Source: Cohnella mopanensis
Lineage (GTDB): Bacteria > Bacillota > Bacilli > Paenibacillales > Paenibacillaceae
Reading direction: 5' to 3'
Length of the DNA stretch: 64,000 nt
NCBI RefSeq assembly: GCF_022352055.1
Contig: NZ_JAKRWM010000002.1
Span: 124,001 to 188,000 of the forward strand
This document shows, piece after piece, positions 17,814-26,912 of this stretch. Under the pieces are notes generated by a model. The model did no database searches. It had not been told where the DNA came from and saw only the letters and a list, made by a program, of their open reading frames with translations. Both the position numbers and the translations under genes were made by a program. Position 1 is the stretch's first letter; the number at the start of each line of letters is the position of its first letter.

Positions 17814-18125
17814 TTAAAGTTGGCCGTAACCTTCTAATGGTCCATCGCCGCGAATAGCGGCGGCGCAATGCTGTGGGTTCGGATGGAAAAATCCCTTGCC
17901 TTCCATTCTGCGTCCCCCGATCGTTGTCGTAACCATCTCGACTCCGATATCGTCCGATTGCGCAAACTTCTGCAGCAACTTCTCGTCTGTCATTCCATCG
18001 ATGTCTATGTACCATAGACGCGTGCCGTAATCGGAAACGATCATCAATTTGGCGCGCGAGAACACGAGGTTCCAAGCTTGCGAGTGTTGAGTGATGACGA
18101 GTTCCGCCAAGTCGTACGATTCCAC
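17814..18125 (-). CDS. Small protein of unknown function
   Basis: A 103-residue soluble protein, not recognised. It has two predicted strand-rich stretches (VFSRAKLMIVSDYGTRLWYIDI and VEMVTTTIGGRRMEGKGFFHP) and a Cys near the end. GTG 18125 is chosen because GGGAGG is correctly spaced upstream; the frame could be extended 30 codons without a ribosome site. It is transcribed divergently from pxpA; an AT-rich stretch (18152-18180) carries -10-like TATACT on this strand and TATAAT on the other, so it may hold back-to-back promoters. Confidence 0.65.
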   Translation of the reverse strand: MESYDLAELVITQHSQAWNLVFSRAKLMIVSDYGTRLWYIDIDGMTDEKLLQKFAQSDDIGVEMVTTTIGGRRMEGKGFFHPNPQHCAAAIRGDGPLEGYGQL

Positions 18126-18213
18126 TTCTGAACCAATCCTCCCTTGCCGATAGTATAATTGTACCGTGTTACTTGAAAATGTTGCAAATGGAAGTTGCGA
18201 AAGGAGACCGTTC

Positions 18214-18936
18214 ATGGCGGCTATCGATTTAAATGCGGATATGGGAGAGGGATACGGCGCTTATGATTGGGGAGCGGACGATATCCTATTAAAATATGTT
18301 TCATCAGCGAATATCGCATGCGGGTTTCATGCTGGAGATCCGCATACGATGCGCAAAGCCGTCGCTGGTTGCTTGAAGTATGGCGTCGCGATCGGCGCGC
18401 ATCCGGGGTTGCCGGACCGACTAGGCTTCGGAAGGCGCGAAATGTCGATTACTCCCGAGGAAGCGGGAGATTTCGTGCTGTATCAGACGGGAGCGCTTCA
18501 AGCATATGTCAAAGCTATGGGGAGCAGGTTGCAGCATGTTAAGTTGCACGGGGCGTTGTATCACATGGCCGCTAAAGACACTCAATTGGCGGAAGCCATC
18601 GTGAATGCGATACACCGACTGGATCCTGAACTGCTGCTGTACGGCCTTTCAGGAAGCGAAGCTCAGGCTGCTGCCGATAAATTCGGTATTCGTTTCATAG
18701 CGGAAGGGTTCGCAGATCGTGCCTATTTGCCGGATGGGAGTTTAGTTCCTAGACATGCTCGCGGTGCTGTGCTTGAGAGTTCCGCAGATATAGTTCGTCA
18801 GGCTTACACGCTTGCCGTCTCAGGACAATTTCGCACGCTGTGTCTGCATGGCGACACGTTAAAAGCTTCTGAACATGCTCGCGAAATTGTCGATTATTTT
18901 CAAAAGAATGGAATTACTGTACAAAAAACGAATTAA
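18214..18936 (+). CDS. pxpA: 5-oxoprolinase subunit A (LamB/YcsF family)
   Basis: A 240-residue member of the LamB/YcsF family. It opens with IDLNADMGEGYGAYDWGAD and carries ANIACGFHAGDP, HPGLPDRLGFGRR, KLHGALY and HGD motifs, which line the active site. PxpA works with PxpB and PxpC to hydrolyse 5-oxoproline to glutamate with ATP, disposing of a metabolic damage product. Here the usual partners pxpB and pxpC are not next to it or anywhere in the window. ATG 18214 has AAAGGAGA seven bases upstream; 16 extra residues upstream in frame are not part of the family. Confidence 0.9.
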   Translation: MAAIDLNADMGEGYGAYDWGADDILLKYVSSANIACGFHAGDPHTMRKAVAGCLKYGVAIGAHPGLPDRLGFGRREMSITPEEAGDFVLYQTGALQAYVKAMGSRLQHVKLHGALYHMAAKDTQLAEAIVNAIHRLDPELLLYGLSGSEAQAAADKFGIRFIAEGFADRAYLPDGSLVPRHARGAVLESSADIVRQAYTLAVSGQFRTLCLHGDTLKASEHAREIVDYFQKNGITVQKTN

Positions 18937-19070
18937 AGGTAGGCGAATTATGTCGAATTTCTGTCGAAATAAATAACGGAAAGAAGGAAACTGATCATTT
19001 GTGTGGAAAATAATAGAGACGAAAACGAGATTTGGGTCTGAAGAGTAGGTATTTGGTCGGGGGCACATAC

Positions 19071-21194
19071 ATGTCGATTAATCGCGCGGAAATAAAAACA
19101 ATTTGGATGGTTATGGCTGCCGTAACGGTTTTTATCGGCATACAGCTCGGACAAGATTGGCTCGAACAGGCAATCATTCATGTTAATCGATACGTTTTAC
19201 ATATGATTCTGGAATCTTTGGCTTTTGCGATCTGCTTTGCTTTGCTTATTTTAGGCTGGATGTTTTTTTTGCCTACCTTATGCAGGCAACGACTGATGAC
19301 GGCAGCCTTGTTTTCCGCGATTGGCTTGCTGGATATGCTTCATGGAATTAGCGTACCGGGTATGCCGCTCTATAATCCCGAGGTTGGGGATACTCCGAAT
19401 GTTCTATTGAACTGGACGTCCCAGTGGGTAGGGGCTCTGGGGCTATTGATCGTGTTCTCGTTAAAAAATCCGATCGTCAGGCCGCGCATGCGAATTTACG
19501 CGATTATTCCCGTCGTGGGTATTGTCGCGTTAATCTCGTGGTTCGTTTTTAGAGCGGATCATTGGAATCAATCTTTTATCGACTCGCTTGCTCCGATTCA
19601 ACAAACCTCAACTCTTCTCTTCTATGCGGCAGCTATAGCCGTTATTTTATACCGTAATCGTATCGAAAGACCGGAGTCGATGCTTACGATCGTGCAAGCG
19701 CTAATCTGGTTGTTTTTCGCGAAAATCGAAGAAACGCTGGGGACGAATTCAGGCTCGTTAGAATATTTGTTCAGCGATGCATTCAAGCTGGTTGGGTACT
19801 ATTTTTTACTTAAGGGCATTTACTTCGTACTCATCGAGGAGCCCTACAGACGGCAGAAGAAAACGGAAGCGCGTATTAATTATTTAGCTTTTCACGATGA
19901 ATTGACGGCACTGCCTAATCGGCGGTTGTTCGCGGAACGGGTCAGGGCGGAGATTGCACGCTCTCAGCATAATGGGAGCCGGTTTGCTTTGCTCTGGCTC
20001 GACGTGGACCGTTTCAAGACAATCAATGATTCCATGGGCCATTCATTTGGAGATCGGCTGTTAATCTCAGTATCCGAACGACTAAGCAAGTACGCGGAGA
20101 AACCGGAAAATGTTTTTCGTCTTGGCGGAGACGAATTCACGGTGCTCCTAAGCGGCATAGGCGGAGACATGGAAGCGGAAGCAGCCGCTCAAAGGCTTGT
20201 CGAACTATTTGAGCAGCCTATTAAAGTAGGGCATTCCGCCTTCCATATTACGAGCAGCGTCGGAATGGCGCTATTCCCGGATGACGGCAATACGCTTGAT
20301 CTATTGCTGCAGAATGCCGATACGGCGATGTACAGCGCCAAAGAGACGCGCAACGGCTGGAAGAGATACGAGCTTAAGATGAATTTAAAAGCCAAGGAAA
20401 AATTGTTGCTCGAGAACGATTTGCGTATCGCGCTCGAGTTGGGCCAATTCCATCTTGCCTATCAGCCGTTGATTGATCTGGAGCATGAAACGCTGGTGGG
20501 AGCCGAAGCGTTGTTGAGATGGAGCCATCCGCAGAGAGGGGAAATCCCGCCTTCTGAATTCATTCCGCTCTGCGAAGAGAATGGATTTATCTTACCTCTA
20601 GGAGAATGGGTGCTTCGCAACGCATGCCAACAAATGAAGAGCTGGCAGGATGAAGGTTACCCTTCCATTATTTTGGCTGTCAACCTTTCGATTCGCCAGT
20701 TCCGCCAGCACGATCTGGACGTAAGGATCGCCAAAGTGCTGGAGGAGACCGGATTGGAGTCGCAATGGCTGGAGCTTGAAATTACGGAGAGCATTATGGC
20801 GGACGTCACGTTCGCAACGGAAATGCTGGGCAAGCTCAAGAAGCTCGGCATTCGAATCAGTATTGACGATTTCGGAACGGGCTACAGCTCATTATATTAC
20901 TTGAAGAGATTCCCGATAGATAAGTTGAAGATCGACCGTTCTTTCGTCAACGACGTTCTGACCGACCGCAATGACGCGGCAATCGTGTCCGGCATATCGG
21001 CAATGGCGCGTAATCTTAACTTGACGGTAACTGCGGAAGGGGTCGAGAGCGAGGGGCAAGTGGCTTTCCTGAAAGAATTGAAATGCCAGGAAGCGCAAGG
21101 CTACTTTTTCTCCCGGCCGGTATCCCCGGATAAGTTCCTCTCCTTGTTCGATAGGGACGTGGACAAGAGGAACAAGAGAGAGGGCATCGTGTGA
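19071..21194 (+). CDS. MASE3-GGDEF-EAL cyclic-di-GMP enzyme
   Basis: A 707-residue membrane protein. About residues 1-255 form seven or eight helices with GLLDMLHGISVPGMP, characteristic of the MASE3 sensor domain. The GGDEF domain (motif intact in RLGGDEFTVLL near residue 351) would make c-di-GMP, and the EAL domain (EALLRW near 476, later DDFGTGYSSL and TAEGVES) would break it down. Because both sites look intact, the net activity cannot be predicted. ATG 19071 follows GGTCGGGGGC; a TTG at 19032 would add 13 residues. The 51-bp array B begins three bases after the stop. Confidence 0.92.
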   Translation: MSINRAEIKTIWMVMAAVTVFIGIQLGQDWLEQAIIHVNRYVLHMILESLAFAICFALLILGWMFFLPTLCRQRLMTAALFSAIGLLDMLHGISVPGMPLYNPEVGDTPNVLLNWTSQWVGALGLLIVFSLKNPIVRPRMRIYAIIPVVGIVALISWFVFRADHWNQSFIDSLAPIQQTSTLLFYAAAIAVILYRNRIERPESMLTIVQALIWLFFAKIEETLGTNSGSLEYLFSDAFKLVGYYFLLKGIYFVLIEEPYRRQKKTEARINYLAFHDELTALPNRRLFAERVRAEIARSQHNGSRFALLWLDVDRFKTINDSMGHSFGDRLLISVSERLSKYAEKPENVFRLGGDEFTVLLSGIGGDMEAEAAAQRLVELFEQPIKVGHSAFHITSSVGMALFPDDGNTLDLLLQNADTAMYSAKETRNGWKRYELKMNLKAKEKLLLENDLRIALELGQFHLAYQPLIDLEHETLVGAEALLRWSHPQRGEIPPSEFIPLCEENGFILPLGEWVLRNACQQMKSWQDEGYPSIILAVNLSIRQFRQHDLDVRIAKVLEETGLESQWLELEITESIMADVTFATEMLGKLKKLGIRISIDDFGTGYSSLYYLKRFPIDKLKIDRSFVNDVLTDRNDAAIVSGISAMARNLNLTVTAEGVESEGQVAFLKELKCQEAQGYFFSRPVSPDKFLSLFDRDVDKRNKREGIV

Positions 21195-21196
21195 GC

Positions 21197-21410
21197 AACC
21201 TGACTGCGCGGAGTAGAAGTAGCTAAGTGCGAGGTGTAGTCCGGAAAAACCTGACTGCATGGCATAAAAGTAGCTAAGTACGTGGTGTAGTCCGATAAAA
21301 CCTGACTGTGAGGCATAAAAGTAGCCAAGTGCGCGATGTAGTCCGGTAAAACCTGATTGCGAGGCATAAAAGTAGCTAAGTACGCGGTGTAGTCCGGTAA
21401 AACCTGACAA
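21197..21410. repeat. 51-bp intergenic tandem repeat, array B (four units plus start of a fifth)
   Basis: AACCTGA begins at 21197, 21248, 21299, 21350 and 21401, an exact 51-bp period. Each junction forms AGTCCGGTAAAACCTGACT, an imperfect hairpin (AGTC-GGT/ACC-GACT). Units differ by a few bases, mostly outside the hairpin arms. Because 51 is a multiple of 3, open frames on the minus strand read as 17-residue repeats, but none has a plausible start. The array lies in the 3' untranslated stretch between the GGDEF/EAL gene and the terminator. Confidence 0.93.
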
Positions 21411-21422
21411 AGCAACGCAATA

Positions 21423-21459
21423 AATAACACCCCAAGGATCGTTCCCTTGGGGTGTTATT
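21423..21459. terminator. Bidirectional terminator between the c-di-GMP gene and metE
   Basis: A perfect 15-bp stem (21423-21437 with 21445-21459) around a 7-nt loop, flanked by A/T-rich ends on both sides. It can end both convergent transcripts. Confidence 0.9.
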
Positions 21460-21464
21460 GTTAA

Positions 21465-23759
21465 TTAGGTTAGCTCCGCCCGAGCTTGGCGGGCAGCTTG
21501 CGCCATCCGTTTGAGCGCTTCGATCGTTTCGGGCTCGCCTCGCGTTTTAAGGCCGCAGTCCGGGTTTACCCACATCCGGTCAGCAGGGACGACGGCGAGG
21601 GAATCTCTTATGACGGCGAGCATCGTTTCCGTCTCGGGAACGACCGGGCTGTGAATGTCATACACGCCGAGTCCGATTCCGTTGGCATAAGGCTGTTTCT
21701 CGAGCGCGTGGATCAAGGAACCGTGGCTGCGAGAAGTCTCCAGCGAGATGACATCTGCGTCCATCGCTTCGACCGCGTCGATGATTTCGTGATAATCGCA
21801 ATAGCACATATGGGTGTGAATTTGCGTTTCGTCGCGAACGCCCGCGACGCTTCGGCGGAAGGCGTTAACCGACCATTCCAGGTATTCCGGCCACTCCCTG
21901 CGTTTAAGCGGCGCAATCTCGCGCAGCGCCGGCTCATCGACCTGAATCATGCCGATACCGGCTGCTTCTAGACGCAAGACTTCCGCGTCCAACGCACGGG
22001 CAATCTGATCCGCGATTTCCTTGCGTGAAATATCGTCGCGATAGAACGACCAAGCCAGCATCGTGATCGGCCCCGTTAACATCCCTTTGACCGGACGATC
22101 CGTTAAGGATTGAGCATACACCGTATCTTCCAACGTCATGGCGCCGCGGTCCATGACATCGCCGTAGATGACAGGAGGCTTCACGCAGCGAGAGCCGTAG
22201 GATTGTACCCAGCCGTTAGTCGTAAAATGGTAACCGTCCAAGAGATGGGCGAAATGCTCGACCATGTCGGTACGTTCGAATTCTCCATGAACGAGTACGT
22301 CGATTCCCCATTCCTCTTGACGACGAATCCACAATTCGGTTCTCTCTTCCAGCAGTTTGCGGTAATCTGCGTGGTCCAGCTTCCCGCGACGCCACTCTAG
22401 ACGAGCCTTTCGGATGTCCGCCGTCTGGGGCAGACTGCCGATGGTTGTAGTCGGCAGAAGAGGGAGGTTAAAGCGAGCTTGCTGCAAACCATGCCGCACA
22501 GAGAACGGCGCACGTTCCGCGATATGATCTTCGCTCGTGCCTTGAGCCGCCGCGCGATGACGGGCGGGGTGGCTCCTTAGCGCCGCAAGCGCCTCACGGT
22601 TAACCGCGAGGCGAGGTGACAATTCTCCGCCCTTGCCCACGCCATTCGCTTGGGCTTCCAATGCTTCGCCAAGCGCAACGATTTCTTCCAGCTTCTCGTC
22701 TGCGAACGCTAGCGAGCCTCTTACGACGGGATCGCCGCTAACTTCCGAGTTAACGGACACAGGCGAATGAAGCAAGCTGCAGGAAGGTTGAACGATCAAC
22801 TGATCCGCCGAGACTAAGGTTACCAATTCCGCCAGCAGACTCAGCGCATGATCAGGGTCAACCCGCCAAATGCCACGTCCGTCAACAACCCCTGCGCCGA
22901 GTTTTTTTCCAGTCGGCCAACCCTGTGTTCGGATGGCGTTCAAATTGCCGTCCTTGCCCCTGACCAAGTCTAGGCCGATCGCGTCGACCGGAAGGGAGAA
23001 AATCGCTTCCGGGTGTTCAACGGCGCCGAAATAAGTTTGAAGTTGCAATTTAAGGTTCGGATTAGTTGATTTCAGCGTTCCATAAATCTCGGCTAGCAGA
23101 GCGAGATGCTCCTGGGGAACATCGGTGACAAGCGACGGTTCATCGATCTGAATCCACTCTGCTCCTGCAGCGGCTAGTTGTTCAAGCACGGCAATATAAA
23201 CGGGAACGAAAGCTCTCACTACCTCTGCGAATTTAGCGGAGGAGACTCCTTTGGCTAAACGCGTCAAGGTATAAGGTCCGATAATTACGGGACGGGTGAG
23301 CAAGCCGGCATCATGCTTAGCTTCGTTGAATGCTTCAAGCCAAGGGTTGAATACAAGATTAGGCTGCGGATTTCCAGCTAGTTCAGGAACTAGATAATGA
23401 TAGTTCGTATCGAACCATTTGGTCATCTCGCACGCTGGAGCGCCTTCGATTCCGCGTGCCATCGCGAAATAGACGGCTAATGAGTCGGGCTTGCCCAGAT
23501 AGCGGAAACGCTCGGGAACGAGGTCGAATGCCGCGACGTGATCCAGCACGGAATCGTACAAGGTGAAGTCGCCTGAGGGAACCCATGCGACTCCGGATTT
23601 TTTCTGCCGGAGCAGCCTGCGAATGCGCAATTCCCGTATTTCTTTGCGAAAGCTGTCTTCCTCGCGTTTGCCGCCCCAGAATTCCTCCAGCAGCTTTTTC
23701 CATTCGCGGTTTTCCCCGATACGGGGATAGCCGACACCGGCCGTCGATACGATTGCCAT
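21465..23759 (-). CDS. metE: Cobalamin-independent methionine synthase
   Basis: About 764 residues. MetE transfers the methyl group of 5-methyltetrahydropteroyltriglutamate to homocysteine using zinc. The duplicated barrel is visible: an N-terminal half starting GVGYPRIGENREWKK, and a catalytic half starting LPTTTIGSLPQT with the zinc ligands in HTHMCYCDY and NPDCGLKTR. The protein is full length. ATG 23759 is used because GTGGAG lies six bases upstream and the N-terminus then matches the family; an ATG seven codons earlier (23780) is possible. Expression is controlled by the cobalamin riboswitch and attenuator upstream. Confidence 0.96.
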   Translation of the reverse strand: MAIVSTAGVGYPRIGENREWKKLLEEFWGGKREEDSFRKEIRELRIRRLLRQKKSGVAWVPSGDFTLYDSVLDHVAAFDLVPERFRYLGKPDSLAVYFAMARGIEGAPACEMTKWFDTNYHYLVPELAGNPQPNLVFNPWLEAFNEAKHDAGLLTRPVIIGPYTLTRLAKGVSSAKFAEVVRAFVPVYIAVLEQLAAAGAEWIQIDEPSLVTDVPQEHLALLAEIYGTLKSTNPNLKLQLQTYFGAVEHPEAIFSLPVDAIGLDLVRGKDGNLNAIRTQGWPTGKKLGAGVVDGRGIWRVDPDHALSLLAELVTLVSADQLIVQPSCSLLHSPVSVNSEVSGDPVVRGSLAFADEKLEEIVALGEALEAQANGVGKGGELSPRLAVNREALAALRSHPARHRAAAQGTSEDHIAERAPFSVRHGLQQARFNLPLLPTTTIGSLPQTADIRKARLEWRRGKLDHADYRKLLEERTELWIRRQEEWGIDVLVHGEFERTDMVEHFAHLLDGYHFTTNGWVQSYGSRCVKPPVIYGDVMDRGAMTLEDTVYAQSLTDRPVKGMLTGPITMLAWSFYRDDISRKEIADQIARALDAEVLRLEAAGIGMIQVDEPALREIAPLKRREWPEYLEWSVNAFRRSVAGVRDETQIHTHMCYCDYHEIIDAVEAMDADVISLETSRSHGSLIHALEKQPYANGIGLGVYDIHSPVVPETETMLAVIRDSLAVVPADRMWVNPDCGLKTRGEPETIEALKRMAQAARQARAELT

Positions 23760-23811
23760 TGCGAACTCCACATCCTTCATTCGTTTTTTTTCAACCTTTT
23801 AGCCGAACGCG

Positions 23812-23863
23812 AAAAAAGCATGTTTAGCACTTTTTTAAGATAGATAAAAAAGGCAAACATGCT
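23812..23863 (-). terminator. Attenuator terminator of the metE leader
   Basis: Arms 23846-23863 and 23817-23836 pair (AGCATGTTT...AAACATGCT) with small bulges, and the minus strand continues with six T. It lies between the cobalamin aptamer and metE, as expected for a transcription-terminating switch. Confidence 0.8.
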
Positions 23864-23925
23864 TGTGCTGAATGCATCACATGCGCCGGATCATCCCTAT
23901 CTTCCGTAGGTTCCTTGGCTTCTCC

Positions 23926-24073
23926 GAAACAATGGCAGGTATCTCTGGCTACAGACGATCGTTCAAATCGTCCGATACAGTGGCGGGACCGCGTTGGAAT
24001 TGCACCAAACTTCCCTATTAAGCCGCACACCATTCGCGAAGATGATCTTCATCGAACTGCGGCGCCGTTGTTT
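23926..24073 (-). ncRNA. Cobalamin riboswitch controlling metE
   Basis: On the minus strand the conserved core is readable: AATAGGGAA, GGTGCAATTCC, GCGGTCCCGCCACTGTA (around 23976-23991) and the B12 box AGCCAGAGATACCTGCC (23934-23950). GAAACAA at 24067-24073 and TTGTTTC at 23926-23932 close the P1 helix. Adenosylcobalamin binding should favour the downstream terminator and shut off metE, which makes sense because cells with B12 can use MetH. Promoter, aptamer, terminator and gene are in the expected order. Confidence 0.93.
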
Positions 24074-24096
24074 CTGTGTATGAGGTTGTTGGTTAT

Positions 24097-24125
24097 GATA
24101 ATACACAATAATGAATAAATATGCA
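24097..24125 (-). promoter_or_regulatory. SigA-type promoter of the metE leader
   Basis: On the minus strand TTGCAT (24120-24125), a 17-bp spacer and TATTAT (24097-24102), about 20 bp before the riboswitch P1. Confidence 0.7.
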
Positions 24126-24266
24126 ACACTGCTTTTGATCTGCCGAACGTTAGCCCTAAAATCAGCGGATGACGTAACGGTCTGAAAGCAATATAACACC
24201 GATATAGTTGAAGAGGTAGTCTCGTTCGGGTACGATAGAATAGCTAAGCCGAGTATGTCCTTGAGG

Positions 24267-24296
24267 TTGTTATATTCAAGTCTATATGTTTATAGA
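24267..24296 (+). promoter_or_regulatory. Possible promoter of the copper cluster
   Basis: TTGTTA (24267-24272), an 18-bp spacer and TATAGA (24291-24296) lie 55 bp before the CopC-CopD gene. Both hexamers are imperfect. Nothing else was recognised between 24126 and 24351. Confidence 0.4.
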
Positions 24297-24351
24297 ATCC
24301 TTATGGTGAAAGCAACGGAAACGGTCGAAAGAAAGAGCAGGAGGATGTTAG

Positions 24352-26025
24352 ATGGTTTTTTACAGTAAAGTTCGCGCGAATTCGCGCTTTTCTTGTCATC
24401 AGATTAAATATCGGGTATTGCTGCTGTTCGTCGTGGCTTTATTCCAAGCGATGCTTTTTAGCGGACAGGCGGACGCCCATGCCGTTCTGGAGCGAACGTC
24501 TCCGGAAGCGAATACGCGGATGGATGCCAGCCCTCCAACGGTTGAAGTCATCTTTAATGAACGGTTGGATAACGGAGCCTCGAAGCTCCGCGTATTAAAC
24601 GAGTCATCGCGCGATGTCGCGAAAGGCAAGCTCGAAACGATAAAAGAGGGAAAAGGAATTCGAATAGCGCTGCCTAAGCTGGAGGAAGGCCACTATACCG
24701 TTTCCTACTCCGTCATTTCAGCCGATGGCCATCCGGTTTCCGGAGCGTACGTCTTTACGGTAGGCGACCCGGCCCCTCTGCCCGCAGCCGGCGAGCTCGA
24801 TCCGCATCAGCAAATCGGGCATTCCCATAACCATGGCTCGGCGGGCTTGGATCAGCAATCGTTTCTACTCTATACGGCTAGGATCTTGTACTACGCCGGT
24901 TTGCTCTCGGTTGCCGGCATTGCATTATGGGGATTGATGAGAAAATCTTCGCCTGTCGTGCGGGACGCAAACACTCGGGCACTCGCCTTGGCTGGGAAAT
25001 TCGCGTTGCTTGCGACGATGGCGTATGTCTTCTTCAGCCTTCGCGACTTAGGGCAGGGAGAGCCGCTCTCCGAGTGGGGACGCATTTTAACGGAAACGAC
25101 GATCGGCAAGCTATATATCGCGGAGCTGCTGCTCGCGGTCGCAGCGCCGTTGCTGCCTTCCATTGGCTCTATGGCGCGCTTAGCCTGGGCCGCGATCGCT
25201 TTGTTCGTGGAAGCTTGGTCCGGACATGCGGCGGTTTTTAATCCTCTCGCTTATTCGATCGGATTAGACTTCGTGCATCTATTAGCCGCTTCGATATGGA
25301 GCGGGGGACTCATCTTGCTGCTCGCGATCTGGTATAAGGAAAGGCCGGAGGCGGGCAGGTTTGCCCTCGTATTCTCCAAGTGGGCTCTGATCTCGTTCCT
25401 CGTCCTATGGGTAACGGGGATCTTGTCGACGTTAAACTTCTTGCCTTCCTTGGAATATTTGAAATATACGACATGGGGGAAATGGTTAATCGCCAAAGCG
25501 ATCTTGTCCTTGCTCGTAGCGATTACGGCCTTTTTCATCCGCAGAAGGTTGAAAAAAGGAGATCTTCCCCACGGGAATTTACTAAAGGTAGATGTAGGGC
25601 TGTTGTCCGCCATCGTGCTCACGGTGGGGATATTGACTTATCAAACGCCGTTGCCTGCTAATGAGCAGTTGAAGTTTCACCAGATGGGCACCGAAATGCA
25701 CGTGACGCTAAGAGTGTCGCCCAATACGCCTGGAGACAACGAATTTAGTCTGAAAATATGGCTTCCGGAGCGGGTCGGCAAGGGCGTACCTAAGTCGGTA
25801 CAGCTACGGATGCTGCCGATGGACAAATCGGGAATAGGCTTTATTGATGTTCCTCTTGAAGTGTATACCGATCAGGAAATGGATGCGTTCCCCGACTATA
25901 CGAAGACGACCTATAAGGCACAAGGTCCTTATTTGCCATTCGCGGGACAGTGGAAAGCGCAAATCAGGGTAACGGACGCGGACGATACGGAGAGAGTCGT
26001 GGAAACGACCTATCGGATTTACTAG
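24352..26025 (+). CDS. CopC-CopD fusion copper protein
   Basis: A 557-residue membrane protein. After a signal sequence ending near QADA the CopC domain starts with HAVLERTSP; this N-terminal His is a copper ligand in CopC proteins, and a further His pair is in ISADGHPVSG. A His-rich linker follows (about 145-165), then about eight membrane helices of the CopD domain, and a C-terminal extracytoplasmic YtkA-like domain. The arrangement resembles B. subtilis YcnJ, a copper uptake protein. It is followed by a two-component system and a YcnI-like protein, forming a copper cluster. ATG 24352 has GCAGGAGGATGTTAG before it. Confidence 0.88.
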   Translation: MVFYSKVRANSRFSCHQIKYRVLLLFVVALFQAMLFSGQADAHAVLERTSPEANTRMDASPPTVEVIFNERLDNGASKLRVLNESSRDVAKGKLETIKEGKGIRIALPKLEEGHYTVSYSVISADGHPVSGAYVFTVGDPAPLPAAGELDPHQQIGHSHNHGSAGLDQQSFLLYTARILYYAGLLSVAGIALWGLMRKSSPVVRDANTRALALAGKFALLATMAYVFFSLRDLGQGEPLSEWGRILTETTIGKLYIAELLLAVAAPLLPSIGSMARLAWAAIALFVEAWSGHAAVFNPLAYSIGLDFVHLLAASIWSGGLILLLAIWYKERPEAGRFALVFSKWALISFLVLWVTGILSTLNFLPSLEYLKYTTWGKWLIAKAILSLLVAITAFFIRRRLKKGDLPHGNLLKVDVGLLSAIVLTVGILTYQTPLPANEQLKFHQMGTEMHVTLRVSPNTPGDNEFSLKIWLPERVGKGVPKSVQLRMLPMDKSGIGFIDVPLEVYTDQEMDAFPDYTKTTYKAQGPYLPFAGQWKAQIRVTDADDTERVVETTYRIY

Positions 26026-26057
26026 ATAGTCGGCTGCAGGAAAGAGGCGAGGCTACT

Positions 26058-26912
26058 TTGGATAACCAGCGGAAGGATAGCAGAATCAAATGGCTGATTC
26101 TGCTTATCCCGACGGTTACGATCGGGTTATGGGAATACATTAGGCATGCTTTCCTGTTGCCCTATATGTCGATGGAGCTAGGCAATCTGCTAGCTCCCTT
26201 TATCGTGCTTGCCGTAACTTTGACGTTAGTAAGAAGCCTTTTCGCCCGGTTGGAGCAATCCCAAAGGGCTTTACAGCGGGAGAAGGGGGCCAACGCCGCG
26301 CTGGAGGAACGGGAAAGCCTGGCGCGGGAGCTGCATGACGGGATCTCGCAATCGTTATTTTTGCTTGCGGTCAAGCTCGATCAGTTAGACGAGATGCAGA
26401 GAGAGGGCCCGGTGAAACAATTAGCCGAAGGACTCAGAGAAACGGTACGAGTTATGCACGAGGACGTTCGCCAAGCGATCGCGAATCTGCGGCAGCCGCC
26501 CTCGCCGGCAGCCGCTGCTTGGGTAGTGCCGCTCCGGGAGCTTCTAGGGGAGACGGCGGATATGACGGAGGCACAGGCGGAATTCAGTTGGAGCATCCCG
26601 GATAGCAGCTTGACCGATAAGGAAAAGGTGGAGCTGCATGCGTGCATAAGGGAAGCGCTCATTAACGTGCGCAAACATGCCAAGGCGTCCAAAGTATTAG
26701 TGATGGGCGAGCCCGACGGAGATGGCGGCTTTCGCTGCGCGGTCGAGGATGACGGCGTAGGGTTCCGAGGGGATCCGCTGCAAGCGACTGGCCGGTTCGG
26801 CTTGCGGATGGTTCGCGATAGGGCTCATGCGATGGGATGGACGTTCCTTGCCGAGCGCAGGGGAGAACGGACCGTCGTGGAATTGTTGAAACGCGGAGGG
26901 TCGGCGATATGA
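26058..26912 (+). CDS. NarL-type sensor histidine kinase of the copper cluster
   Basis: About 284 residues with two N-terminal membrane helices (about 12-32 and 42-65), a short coiled coil, a HisKA_3 domain with phospho-acceptor His about 93 in RELHDGISQSLF, and an ATPase domain with DDGVGF and GRFGLRMVRDRA. The extracytoplasmic loop is very short, so sensing is probably in the membrane. There is no ATG near the expected start; TTG 26058 has GGCGAGG upstream and yields the membrane helices. The frame also runs back into the CopCD gene, but that extension is out of family. The stop overlaps the regulator's start (ATGA). Confidence 0.85.
   Translation: MDNQRKDSRIKWLILLIPTVTIGLWEYIRHAFLLPYMSMELGNLLAPFIVLAVTLTLVRSLFARLEQSQRALQREKGANAALEERESLARELHDGISQSLFLLAVKLDQLDEMQREGPVKQLAEGLRETVRVMHEDVRQAIANLRQPPSPAAAAWVVPLRELLGETADMTEAQAEFSWSIPDSSLTDKEKVELHACIREALINVRKHAKASKVLVMGEPDGDGGFRCAVEDDGVGFRGDPLQATGRFGLRMVRDRAHAMGWTFLAERRGERTVVELLKRGGSAI

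Noticed and set aside
21101-21430. Minus-strand ORFs through array B with perfect 17-residue repeats
   Set aside because: They arise because the 51-bp unit is a multiple of three. No ribosome site, no natural start, and they run through the GGDEF/EAL gene and the terminator.
21486-22400. Plus-strand ORFs inside metE
   Set aside because: Shadow frames of a well-identified enzyme; no independent evidence.
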